Shown: piece by piece, positions 40,277 to 48,017 of the stretch
Numbering within the stretch: position 1 is the first letter of the stretch
Layout: every line of letters begins with the position of its first letter
Program-made: the position numbers and the translations under genes
Notes under the pieces: model-generated
Told to the model about the DNA's origin: nothing
Seen by the model: the letters and a program-made list of their open reading frames with translations, nothing else
Database searches by the model: none
Assembly: GCA_964449375.1 (NCBI GenBank)
Contig: CAYVAS010000014.1
Span: 1-49,434 of the forward strand
Direction: 5' to 3'
Length of the DNA: 49,434 nt
From: JAFDWI01 sp964449375
GTDB taxonomy: Bacteria; Actinomycetota; Acidimicrobiia; Acidimicrobiales; Iamiaceae

Positions 40277-41991
40277 GCGCCCCCCAACGCCCCTGGCCCA
40301 CCATCGACCCGCTGCGCCGCTGGGGTCCCATGGCCCTGGTGCTGGTGGCCTTCGTCGCGCTCGCCGCGGTGGCGACCACCCGGTCGCCGTCGGGTACCGC
40401 GTCGGAGTCCACGGCCACCTCGACCACCGTGGCCTACGCGGAGCATCCGGATCTGCCGATCATCTGGCCCGAGGCCGAGGCCGAGGGCACCACCGACGAC
40501 CACACCTGGGGCAATTGTGACCCCGAGACCGGCAAGATCCGCTATCCGTCGGTGTACGCGCCGCCCTGCGTGCCCGATTCGGAGGGCGTCAATGCCGGGG
40601 CCACCCACCAGGGCGTGACCGAGTCGACCATCAAGGTCGTCTACTACACCGCGCCCGATGGGGATCTGTCCTCCGCGATCGCCGGCAACCTGGACCCGGA
40701 CGACGCGGTGGAGTCCAGTGTGCGGGCCTACCTGGAACTGTTCGAGTCGATCTTCGAGACCTACGGTCGGACCGTCGAGCTGATCCCGCTGACCGGGTCG
40801 GGGGTGGGAACCGACGAGACCGCCGCCCGCGCCGACGCGGTGCAGGTGGCCACCCAGATCGGAGCGTTCGCGTCGATCGGCGGACCCAGCCAGACCCCGG
40901 TGTACGCCAGCGAGCTGGCCGAGCGGGGGGTGCTGTGCATCAACTGCGGCCTGTCGCTGCCCAACTCGATCTATGCCGAGAACGCCCCCTACATGTGGGG
41001 CAACCTGACCACCGCAGAGCAGTTCCTCGAGAACGTCGGGGTGCTGCTCACCCAGCAGCTCAACGGCAAACCGGCCAAGTGGGCCGGTGACGAGGCGCTG
41101 CGGTCCCGGGAGCGGGTCTTCGGCGTGATCCGCTACTCCCAGGACCCCCCGGTGTACACGGGGGTGTCCAAGATGTTCACCGACCTGGGCAAGGAGCAGG
41201 GCTGGGAGTCCGAGGTGAGCATCTCGTACCTGCTGGATCTGCCCAAGTTGCCCGAGACCGCCGCCGCGGCCATCGCCAGGCTCAAGTCCGCCGGGGTGAC
41301 CACCGTGGTGTTCCTGGGCGACCCGATCATGCCGATCTATCTGACCCAGGCCGCCACCGAGCAGAACTACCACCCCGAGTGGATCGTGACCGGCACGGTG
41401 CTCACCGACACCACCGCGCTGGCCCGCAACTACGACCAGGACCAGTGGTCCCGGGCCTTCGGCGTGTCGACCCTGCCGGTGCGCACCCCCCACGACGACG
41501 CCGACGCCTACCGGATCTACGAGTGGTACTACGGCGAGATGCCCGCCGCCAACAAGACGGCGGCGACCTTCTACCCGAACCTGCTGCAGCTCTACCAGGG
41601 GATCCACATGGCCGGCGGCAACCTGACCCCGGAGACCTTCGCCGGGGGCATGTTCCGGCTGCCCCCCGCCGGGGGTCAACCGGGAGCCCCGCAGCAATCC
41701 TATGGCAACCCCGACCTGTTCAACTGGGCGCCGGCGGACTACACCTCGGTCGACGACTCCACCTTGATCTGGTGGGACGCGGACGCCGAGGGCATCGACG
41801 AGCAGGGCACCGAGGGCCAGGGCATGTACCGCTACGTCGACGGCGGCAAGCGGTACCTGCCCGGCCAGTTGCCCACCGAACTGTCGGCGTTCTTCGAACC
41901 GGAGGGGTCCATCACGGCCTTCGACGGCCAACCCGACGAGCTGCGCACGCCCGACTACGACCCGCCCCCGGGAGCCCCCGCGGCGAAGTGA
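40273..41991 (+). CDS. Periplasmic-binding-protein-like (LivK-type) receptor, membrane-anchored
   Basis: A 572-residue extracytoplasmic binding protein completing the Liv-type operon. A hydrophobic helix (about 18-34) follows a short basic N-terminus, but there is no lipobox cysteine, so anchoring is by an uncleaved signal or the protein is released. A Ser/Thr linker and a small Trp/Cys region (WGNCDPETGKIRYPSVYAPP) precede the type I binding fold (GVTESTIKVVYYTAPDGD; FASIGGPSQTPVYASELAERGV; GVTTVVFLGDP). It is longer than ordinary LivK proteins (about 400). AAGGAG lies before the ATG, which overlaps the upstream stop as ATGA. The ligand is unknown. Confidence 0.88.
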   Translation: MSAPQRPWPTIDPLRRWGPMALVLVAFVALAAVATTRSPSGTASESTATSTTVAYAEHPDLPIIWPEAEAEGTTDDHTWGNCDPETGKIRYPSVYAPPCVPDSEGVNAGATHQGVTESTIKVVYYTAPDGDLSSAIAGNLDPDDAVESSVRAYLELFESIFETYGRTVELIPLTGSGVGTDETAARADAVQVATQIGAFASIGGPSQTPVYASELAERGVLCINCGLSLPNSIYAENAPYMWGNLTTAEQFLENVGVLLTQQLNGKPAKWAGDEALRSRERVFGVIRYSQDPPVYTGVSKMFTDLGKEQGWESEVSISYLLDLPKLPETAAAAIARLKSAGVTTVVFLGDPIMPIYLTQAATEQNYHPEWIVTGTVLTDTTALARNYDQDQWSRAFGVSTLPVRTPHDDADAYRIYEWYYGEMPAANKTAATFYPNLLQLYQGIHMAGGNLTPETFAGGMFRLPPAGGQPGAPQQSYGNPDLFNWAPADYTSVDDSTLIWWDADAEGIDEQGTEGQGMYRYVDGGKRYLPGQLPTELSAFFEPEGSITAFDGQPDELRTPDYDPPPGAPAAK

Positions 41992-42027
41992 CCATCGGGC
42001 GCGCCGTTGCCCAGGCGGGACCCGGGC

Positions 42028-42417
42028 TCACAGGTTGCCGACCAGCACCGCCACGCACAGGGCCGCCACCACCGACACGGCCACACCCACGAAACGCCAG
42101 TCACGTTCGAGGGCCCACAGCACCACCAGGGCGAACACCCGCAGCGCCGGCGTCGCCGCGAGCACCAGCACCCCCACCGCCATGACGGTGTCCCCGGCGG
42201 TGGTGGCCGCGCCCAGGGCGAACATCTCCACGCCGTCGGAGCGGTCGGTGCCCGCGGCCAGGTTCATCACCAGCCCCACGGCCATGAGCACCACCGAGAC
42301 CGCCAGGCCGCCCCGCAGGAGCCACTGGACGATCTGCTGCGCCAGCACGATGTCCTGATGCGCCCGCCGGACCTGATCGGCGGAACCCGGATCGACGGGA
42401 AGGGGGTCAGCGGCCAA
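42028..42417 (-). CDS. DUF1634 membrane protein partner of TauE/SafE
   Basis: A 129-residue protein with three hydrophobic helices (LLRGGLAVSVVLMAVGLVMN; AGDTVMAVGVLVLAATPALRVFALVV; FVGVAVSVVAALCVAVLVGN). It matches the DUF1634 family, whose genes usually sit beside TauE/SafE permeases, as here. I chose TTG 42417, with GGAG six bases upstream; it overlaps the end of the TauE gene by 11 bases, implying coupling. Earlier candidates in the frame lie deep in TauE. Probably forms a complex with the permease; the molecular role is undefined. Confidence 0.7.
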   Translation of the reverse strand: MAADPLPVDPGSADQVRRAHQDIVLAQQIVQWLLRGGLAVSVVLMAVGLVMNLAAGTDRSDGVEMFALGAATTAGDTVMAVGVLVLAATPALRVFALVVLWALERDWRFVGVAVSVVAALCVAVLVGNL

Positions 42418-43315
42418 TGTCGACTCCGAACGCGGTGAGCCCCATCTGCACCGCCACCAGGACGAGGATGCCCACCAGGATGCGCCGCAACGCCACCGGG
42501 GCCACCCTGTTGGCGGTGGCCGCGCCGGCGATCGCGCCGGCCACCACGCCCAGGGCCACCGGGGCGGCCACGTAGGGGTGCACATACCCGCGGGTGAAGT
42601 ACACGAACAGGCTGGCGATCGCGGTCACGCCGATCGTGAAGTTCGACGTGGCCGCGGCCACCTTGATCGGGACCCGCATGCCCTCGGTCATGGCCGGCAC
42701 CTTCAGAAAACCACCCCCCACACCCAACATGCCCGACACGGTGCCCGCCACCAGCGAGATCGCCGCGCCCAACCCCACCCGTTCGGCCCGGTAGGCGACC
42801 AGGCGGTCGGCGTGGGCGTCGTAGTAGGCCCCGGCAAGGGTGCCGTGCTGTTCCCACCCGACCATGCGGGGTTCGTCGGCCTCGGCCGGTGGTGGCTCGT
42901 CGTTCCGGTCCGTCGAAGGGGCACCCCGGCGGGCGGCCGACGGTTCGCTGCGGCGGGCCACCAGCAGCGCGGAGAACAACATCAGCACCGCGAACAGGCC
43001 CGACAACAGCGCCGGCGCGATCAACAGTGCGACCAGTCCGCCGACGATCCCGCCCACGGTGGTCGCCACCTCAAGGGTCATGCCCAGGCGCATGTTGGCG
43101 GTGCCCCGGCCCACATAGGCGCTGCTGGCCGCGGTCGAGGTGGCCACCACCGCCACCAGCGACGTGGCGACCGCGATCCTGATGTCGAAGCCGAAGGCCA
43201 GCACCAGCATCGGCACGATGACGATGCCGCCGCCGATGCCGATGATCGCACCCAGCCATCCCGCCCCGAGGCCCAGCACCACCAGGGCCACGATGGTGAG
43301 TGCGCTCACGTCCAC
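42407..43315 (-). CDS. TauE/SafE-family (sulfite/anion exporter-like) membrane protein
   Basis: A 302-residue permease with eight or so helices in two repeats. GAIIGIGGGIVIVPMLVLAFGFDIRIAVATSLVAVVATS and GMLGVGGGFLKVPAMTEGMRVPIKVAAATSNFTIGVTA are the two copies of the family's glycine-rich motif. A hydrophilic central loop (120-175) separates them. Family members move sulfite, sulfoacetate or other organic anions. A TAGGAT -10 box six bases before GTG 43315 indicates a leaderless transcript continuing into DUF1634. Substrate unknown. Confidence 0.88.
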   Translation of the reverse strand: MDVSALTIVALVVLGLGAGWLGAIIGIGGGIVIVPMLVLAFGFDIRIAVATSLVAVVATSTAASSAYVGRGTANMRLGMTLEVATTVGGIVGGLVALLIAPALLSGLFAVLMLFSALLVARRSEPSAARRGAPSTDRNDEPPPAEADEPRMVGWEQHGTLAGAYYDAHADRLVAYRAERVGLGAAISLVAGTVSGMLGVGGGFLKVPAMTEGMRVPIKVAAATSNFTIGVTAIASLFVYFTRGYVHPYVAAPVALGVVAGAIAGAATANRVAPVALRRILVGILVLVAVQMGLTAFGVDIGR

Positions 43316-43321
43316 TGGGCG

Positions 43322-43327
43322 ATCCTA
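43322..43327 (-). promoter_or_regulatory. -10 box for a leaderless TauE transcript
   Basis: TAGGAT on the minus strand, six bases before the GTG at 43315. Confidence 0.5.
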
Positions 43328-43349
43328 TGCCGATGGCCCGAAACGACGA

Positions 43350-43379
43350 ACGGCCGACCCCCTCGCGGGGGCCGACCGT
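43350..43379 (-). terminator. Hairpin terminator after the LPATG protein gene
   Basis: Thirteen-base arms around a TCGC loop pair at all but two positions (core CCCCC/GGGGG, outer ACGG/CCGT). On the minus strand it is followed by a T-containing stretch (TCGTCGTTT) and lies 33 bases after the LPATG gene stop. Confidence 0.55.
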
Positions 43380-43412
43380 CCTGGGAGTTGCAGATGGGTC
43401 GTGGGCGACCGA

Positions 43413-44048
43413 TCAGACCTGGTTGATCTGACGACCCCGGTTCCACAGCAGCAGCGCCGCGCCGCCGGCCAGCATCAGCAGGCCACCGACGACGAGCGCA
43501 CCGATCTGGGCACCGGTGGCGGGCAGCATGCCGCCGGAGCCGGTACCGTCACCGCCACCGGCATGGGTGCCGCCCGGGTCGGTTGCGGTGCCACCCGGGT
43601 CGGTCGGGTCACCGCCGGGGGTGGTGGTGGCCGGAGCCGTGGTCACCGGCGAGCCGTCGGTGACCGACAGGGTGGTCGTGGCCAGCAGCTGACCCGCCGC
43701 GGTCGCCGCGATGGTCACATCGCCGACCGGCTGGTCACCGGGCACCGCCCAGGTGAACGCGAAGGCGCCGCTGCCGTCGGTGGTCACCGTGGCGAGCACG
43801 GCCCCGTCGACCTCGAGGGTGACGTCACAGTTGGCCGGGAAGTTCGAACCCCCGATCGTCACCGAGTCGCCGGGCGCAACCTCCGAGGGGTCGGCGGTCA
43901 GCACCATCGACGGGCTGTACTCGTCGGGATCGATCACGCAGGCTTCTGCTGCGCCCGCGGTACTGGTGGTTGCAGCGAAGAGGCCGAAGGCCAACGCCAG
44001 CACTGCCGCGATCAGTACCAGTGGGGAACGCCGTTTGGTGCGGTTCAT
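43413..44048 (-). CDS. LPXTG-anchored small surface protein with an IPT/Ig-like domain
   Basis: A 211-residue wall-anchored protein. The signal peptide is MNRTKRRSPLVLIAAVLALA with cleavage near STAGAAEA. One beta-sandwich follows (ADPSEVAPGDSVTIGGSNFPANCDVTLEVDG), resembling IPT/TIG or filamin-like domains. A Pro/Gly/Thr/Asp-rich linker leads to the sortase site LPATG (175-179), a helix and the tail LLWNRGRQINQV. The GGAGG site nine bases before the ATG and an upstream consensus -35 support the start. No sortase gene is in the window. It is divergent from the DUF4012 gene. Function: surface display; ligand unknown. Confidence 0.88.
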   Translation of the reverse strand: MNRTKRRSPLVLIAAVLALAFGLFAATTSTAGAAEACVIDPDEYSPSMVLTADPSEVAPGDSVTIGGSNFPANCDVTLEVDGAVLATVTTDGSGAFAFTWAVPGDQPVGDVTIAATAAGQLLATTTLSVTDGSPVTTAPATTTPGGDPTDPGGTATDPGGTHAGGGDGTGSGGMLPATGAQIGALVVGGLLMLAGGAALLLWNRGRQINQV

Positions 44049-44101
44049 GTCCCTAGTCCTCCATCGGCGGCTCTTCTGCCACCTCGTTTGTCGGTTGGCG
44101 C

Positions 44102-44113
44102 GACAGATCTGTC
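44102..44113. promoter_or_regulatory. 12-bp palindrome in the LPATG/DUF4012 divergent region
   Basis: GACAGATCTGTC is perfectly symmetrical. Relative to the minus-strand -10 box it falls about 7 to 18 bases after the expected transcription start, where a repressor could block elongation. Possible operator. Confidence 0.4.
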
Positions 44114-44125
44114 ACACCGGCCGAT

Positions 44126-44156
44126 ACATTAGTGAGGTCCCAGGGCCGGTTGTCAA
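44126..44156 (-). promoter_or_regulatory. Promoter for the LPATG protein gene
   Basis: On the minus strand a perfect TTGACA (44156-44151), a 19-base spacer and TAATGT (44131-44126) lie 78 bases before the ATG. The same AT-rich spot reads TACATT on the plus strand, a possible -10 for the divergent DUF4012 gene. Confidence 0.55.
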
Positions 44157-44190
44157 CCACCGTCACCCCTCGCACCGTCACAGGAGCCCC

Positions 44191-46554
44191 GTGTCGGACC
44201 AGCCATCAACGCGGCCGGATGGCCTCCGAACCGCCGTGGGGATCGTGATCGTGACCAGTGCCCTGGTCGCCGCAGCCGCTCCTGGCCAACCCACCGGCGT
44301 GGCGGTCTTCGACGTGGTCGAGCGGGCCGCGCTCGGCTCACTCGTCGCCTGGGCCGCCGCGTGGAGCCGGCCCTGGACCCGCTGGCTGTGCGCCGGCGCG
44401 GCGGTGGTCCTGGCCGGGTCGTCTGCCTGGCTGGCCGTGGCCGTCCTGGCGCTGGCGCTCACCGCGCTGAGGGCCCTGCGCCCCGACGGAAACCGCGCCG
44501 GCACGGGCGTCCGTGCGCTGATCGGGTCCCCGGCAGTCACGGGCGCGCTGGTGGGCGGCCTGAGCATCCAGGTGCTGCTGCGGGCCGCGCCCGTGGGACG
44601 GTTCGGGTTCACCGCCGCGGTGACCGGGGTGGTCGCCGCGGCCCTGGTCGTTTCGGCCCACCGGGCGGCCGGACCCGGAACCCGTCGGCGGATCCGCCTG
44701 GTGGGTGGGGCCGTTGCCGTCTTCGTGGTGGTGGCCACCGCGGGATTCGTGATCTCGGCCTGGCAGGCCTCCATCCACGTCGAACGCGGCCTGGACTATG
44801 CCGAACTCGGCGTCGAGCAGGCCGGCCTGGGCGCCCAGAAGCCGGCCACGCTCGCACTGTGGGTCGCACGTGAGGACTTCAGGAGGGCGCACGACCGCTT
44901 CGACGCCCCCTGGATGCAGCTCGCGGCCCCGGTGCCGGTGCTGTCCCAGCACGCCCGGCTCGCCCGGACCGCCACCGGTGCCGCTCACCGGGTGGCGGCC
45001 GACGCGCTGGCCACGGCCAGGGTCGCCACCTACGACGAGCTCCGCGACCCCCAGGGAACGTTCGACCTTGCAGGACTCGAGGCCATGCGGGCGCCGATGA
45101 CCACGACCATCGCCACCTCCCGGCACACTCTGGAGCGCCTCGACGAGGTGACCTCCCCGTGGCTGGTGGCGCCGTTGCAGGCGCGGTTGGAGAGCTTCCG
45201 GGCAGATCTGATCGCATCGATTCCCCGGGCCGAGGACGCGCTCGAGGCGCTCGCCGTGGCCCCGGTGATCCTGGGCGGCGACGAACCCAGGCACTACCTG
45301 ATCCTGTTCGCGAACCCGGCCGAGTCCCGGGGTCTGGGCGGTTTCATCGCCGGCTGGGCGGAGCTGTCCGTTGCCGAGGGTCGTGTGGAGATGGTCCGAC
45401 ACGGTCACATCGCCGAGTTCAACGACGCCACCGACTGGCGGACCCGTCACATCTCGGGCCCGGCCGAATACCTGGACCGTTATTCGGGTCTGCAACCCCA
45501 GCGGTACGTGCAGAACGTGTCGGCCTCACCGGACTTCCCCACGGTGGCCCGGGTCACCGAGGAGCTCTACGCCCAGGCCATGGGCACCCGGCTCGACGGG
45601 GTGCTCTATGTGGACCCGATCGCGTTGGGCGCGCTGTTGGAACTGACCGGACCGGTCTACCCCGAAGGGGTCTTCTACCGGCTCCACGCCGACAACGCCG
45701 CCGACTTTCTGATGCACGAGCAGTACTTGACGTTTCGCGGTGACAAGGACGGCCGGATCGACCTGCTGGCCGCATCGGCCGAGGCGACCTTCCAGGCGCT
45801 CATCGACCGGAAGCTGCCTCCGCTCGGGACGATCACCGAGACCCTGGGACCCATGGTCGACCAGGGCCGCCTGCTGTTCTCGTCCAACGAGCCCCGGATC
45901 GAGAGCTACCTGACCAGGATCGGCATGACCGGCGCCTTCCCGGCTCCCGATGGCGGCGACCTGCTCTCGGTCCGGATCAGCAACGCCGCCACCAACAAGG
46001 CCGACTACTACCTGGACCAGCACACCGACTACCAGGTGCGCCTCGACCCGGCCACCGGGACCGTCGAGGCCACCGCCCGCATCACCTTCACCAACCACGC
46101 GCCCGACCACGGCGAGCCGCCCTACGTGCTGGGCAACCCCGACTCGCGGCGCGGCCTACCGGGAGGACGGCCCTTCGGTTCGGACACCGTGGCGGTGAGC
46201 GTGTACTCGGCGCTGCGTCCGGGCGCCGCCGACGTGGAGGGCCTGCCGCTGCGTCTCCAGGTCCAGCGCGAGCTCGGCCTGTGGGTGGGCACCCAGGTCC
46301 TGACCATTCCTCCGGGCGACGAGGTGACCTTCGAGGTGGACCTGCAGGGCCAGGTCGACCTGGCCACCGGGTACCGCCTCACGGTGGTGCCCCAGCCCAG
46401 CGCCCGACCGCGATCCACCACGGTCACCGTGCATCCCGACGGCACGTCGGTCTCCGCCGGTGGCGCCGCCGAGGGGTCGGCGATCTCCCGGACCTTCGAC
46501 CGGGACCGCGTGGAGCAGCTCCGGGTGCCGGTCGGGGTCCCGGACCGGCCATGA
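44191..46554 (+). CDS. DUF4012 membrane-anchored extracellular protein
   Basis: A 787-residue protein. The first 190 residues carry about six helices (TAVGIVIVTSALVAAAAPG; GGAVAVFVVVATAGFVISAW), more than the usual one in this family. The large extracellular remainder shows DUF4012 features: NPAESRGLGGFIAGWAEL (375 onward), GLQPQRYVQNVSASPDFPTVA, DGVLYVDPIALGALLELTGPV, and a C-terminal beta-rich tail. Actinobacterial DUF4012 proteins often lie near exopolysaccharide genes, and their role is unproven. GGAG before the GTG at 44191 decides the start; the frame is open much further upstream, antisense to the LPATG gene, which I reject. Its stop is three bases from the convergent dehydrogenase stop. 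Confidence 0.82.
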   Translation: MSDQPSTRPDGLRTAVGIVIVTSALVAAAAPGQPTGVAVFDVVERAALGSLVAWAAAWSRPWTRWLCAGAAVVLAGSSAWLAVAVLALALTALRALRPDGNRAGTGVRALIGSPAVTGALVGGLSIQVLLRAAPVGRFGFTAAVTGVVAAALVVSAHRAAGPGTRRRIRLVGGAVAVFVVVATAGFVISAWQASIHVERGLDYAELGVEQAGLGAQKPATLALWVAREDFRRAHDRFDAPWMQLAAPVPVLSQHARLARTATGAAHRVAADALATARVATYDELRDPQGTFDLAGLEAMRAPMTTTIATSRHTLERLDEVTSPWLVAPLQARLESFRADLIASIPRAEDALEALAVAPVILGGDEPRHYLILFANPAESRGLGGFIAGWAELSVAEGRVEMVRHGHIAEFNDATDWRTRHISGPAEYLDRYSGLQPQRYVQNVSASPDFPTVARVTEELYAQAMGTRLDGVLYVDPIALGALLELTGPVYPEGVFYRLHADNAADFLMHEQYLTFRGDKDGRIDLLAASAEATFQALIDRKLPPLGTITETLGPMVDQGRLLFSSNEPRIESYLTRIGMTGAFPAPDGGDLLSVRISNAATNKADYYLDQHTDYQVRLDPATGTVEATARITFTNHAPDHGEPPYVLGNPDSRRGLPGGRPFGSDTVAVSVYSALRPGAADVEGLPLRLQVQRELGLWVGTQVLTIPPGDEVTFEVDLQGQVDLATGYRLTVVPQPSARPRSTTVTVHPDGTSVSAGGAAEGSAISRTFDRDRVEQLRVPVGVPDRP

Positions 46555-46557
46555 GGT

Positions 46558-47961
46558 TCAGCCCGGCGCGGTGAGCACGGCCGGGTTCATGATCCGGTAC
46601 GGATCGAAGGCGTCGCCGATCCTCCGGCGCAACGCCAGCTCCTGGGGCGGCGTCGTCCGCCCCAGCCAGGCCCGCTTCGCGGTTCCGATGCCGTGCTCCG
46701 CGCTGATCGAGCCGCCCAGGTCGGCGACCAGTCCCAGCACGGCGTCGTCCACCGCTTCGGTCACCCCGCCGTCGGCGGTGACGTTGACGTGGACGCTGGC
46801 CTCGCCCCCGTGGCCGAACAGCCACACCTGCGCGTCGGGTGCCACGGCGCGCACCGTGGCGGGAACCTGCCCGACGAAGGCGGCGAGCGTGCCCGCGGGC
46901 ACGGCGACGTCGAGTTTGTGGGGTACCCCCACCGTCGAGATCGCCTCGGTGTGGCGTTCCCGGTAGCGCCACAGCCGGGCCCGGCCCGGGGTGTCGTCGG
47001 CCACCGCCACGTCGGCGGGGCCCACTCCGGTCACGGTGCCCAGGTCGGCCACCGCGTCGGCCAGTGCCCCGGTGCGGTCCACGGTGTCGGCCACCTCGAC
47101 GAGCACGTAGCCACCCGAGGTGGTGGCGAAGGGGGCGGGCAGGTCGAAGGTGGCGCACACCAGCTCCAGCCCGGCGCCCAGAAAGAACTCGGCTGCCTCC
47201 AGAGCCGGGACCCGCCATCGCAACGCCTCGACCGCGACCAGGGCGGCGGCTTCGTCGTCGAAGCGCAGCAGTGCCACGGTCCGGTGCTCCGGGTCGGGCA
47301 CCAGGCGCAACCGCACCTCGGTGACCACGCCCAGGGTGCCCTCGCTGCCGCACAGCAGGCCGATCAGGTCATAACCGGTGTTGTCGCGGAGCGTCGCGGC
47401 ACCCACACGGTGGATCTGGCCGAGGCCGTCCACGAAGGTCATCCCGGTCACCTGGGCCCGCGTCGCGCCGTGGCGGACCACGTGCAGCCCGCCGGCGTTG
47501 GTGGCCACGGTGCCGCCGATCGTGGCCGTGTCGCGGCTGGCGATGTCCACGCCGTAGCGCCACCCCGCGTCGGCCGCGGCCTGTTGCACGACCGCCAGCG
47601 GGGAGCCCGCCGCGGCGGTGAGCTGGCCCACGACGGCGTCGACGGCGGTGACGCCCACCAGGCGCTCGGTGGACAGCACCAGTTCACCGTGCAGGGGCAC
47701 CGAGCCGCCCACCAGTCCGGTGTTGCCGCCCTGGGGCACGATCGCGACGCGCCGTTCGGCGCAGATGCCCACCACGGCGGCCACCTCGGCGGTGCTGGCC
47801 GGCCGGGCCACCACGACGGGGGCCTCCGAGACGAACCGTCCGGTCCAGTCCGACCGGTGCCGGAGGGTGAGGTCCGGGTCGGTGACCACGCCGCCCGCGC
47901 CGAGGGCGGCGTCCAGGTCGGCGACCAGGCCCGGGTCCGGGGAGCCGCTGGCGGTGGTCAT
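46558..47961 (-). CDS. FAD-linked D-2-hydroxyacid (2-hydroxyglutarate/lactate-type) dehydrogenase
   Basis: A 467-residue VAO-fold flavoprotein. FAD-binding motifs are VVVARPASTAEVAAVV, VPQGGNTGLVGGSVP (about 75-92) and RDTATIGGTVATNAGG, typical of D-2-hydroxyglutarate and D-lactate dehydrogenases rather than cytokinin oxidases. The C-terminal substrate domain has LFGHGGEASVHVN and ISAEHGIGTAKRAWL, with the family's catalytic His-rich HGIG segment. It oxidises a D-2-hydroxy acid to the oxo acid, passing electrons to an acceptor such as ETF. A TAGGGT box nine bases upstream suggests a near-leaderless start. It is divergent from the P1 peptidase. Confidence 0.92.
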   Translation of the reverse strand: MTTASGSPDPGLVADLDAALGAGGVVTDPDLTLRHRSDWTGRFVSEAPVVVARPASTAEVAAVVGICAERRVAIVPQGGNTGLVGGSVPLHGELVLSTERLVGVTAVDAVVGQLTAAAGSPLAVVQQAAADAGWRYGVDIASRDTATIGGTVATNAGGLHVVRHGATRAQVTGMTFVDGLGQIHRVGAATLRDNTGYDLIGLLCGSEGTLGVVTEVRLRLVPDPEHRTVALLRFDDEAAALVAVEALRWRVPALEAAEFFLGAGLELVCATFDLPAPFATTSGGYVLVEVADTVDRTGALADAVADLGTVTGVGPADVAVADDTPGRARLWRYRERHTEAISTVGVPHKLDVAVPAGTLAAFVGQVPATVRAVAPDAQVWLFGHGGEASVHVNVTADGGVTEAVDDAVLGLVADLGGSISAEHGIGTAKRAWLGRTTPPQELALRRRIGDAFDPYRIMNPAVLTAPG

Positions 47962-47970
47962 CGTCGACCG

Positions 47971-47976
47971 ACCCTA
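47971..47976 (-). promoter_or_regulatory. -10 box of the dehydrogenase
   Basis: TAGGGT on the minus strand, nine bases before the ATG at 47961, in a 56-base divergent region. Confidence 0.45.
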
Positions 47977-48004
47977 CCCCGCTCCACCGGGGCCGGCGGG
48001 CCCG

Positions 48005-48010
48005 TAGGAT
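48005..48010 (+). promoter_or_regulatory. -10 box for a leaderless P1-peptidase transcript
   Basis: TAGGAT on the plus strand, seven bases before the ATG at 48018. There is no ribosome site. Confidence 0.55.
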
Positions 48011-48017
48011 CGGGGTC

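Noticed and set aside
43711..44190. N-terminal extension of DUF4012 antisense to the LPATG gene
   Set aside because: The LPATG protein on the other strand is convincing, and GTG 44191 has a ribosome site followed by sensible membrane helices.
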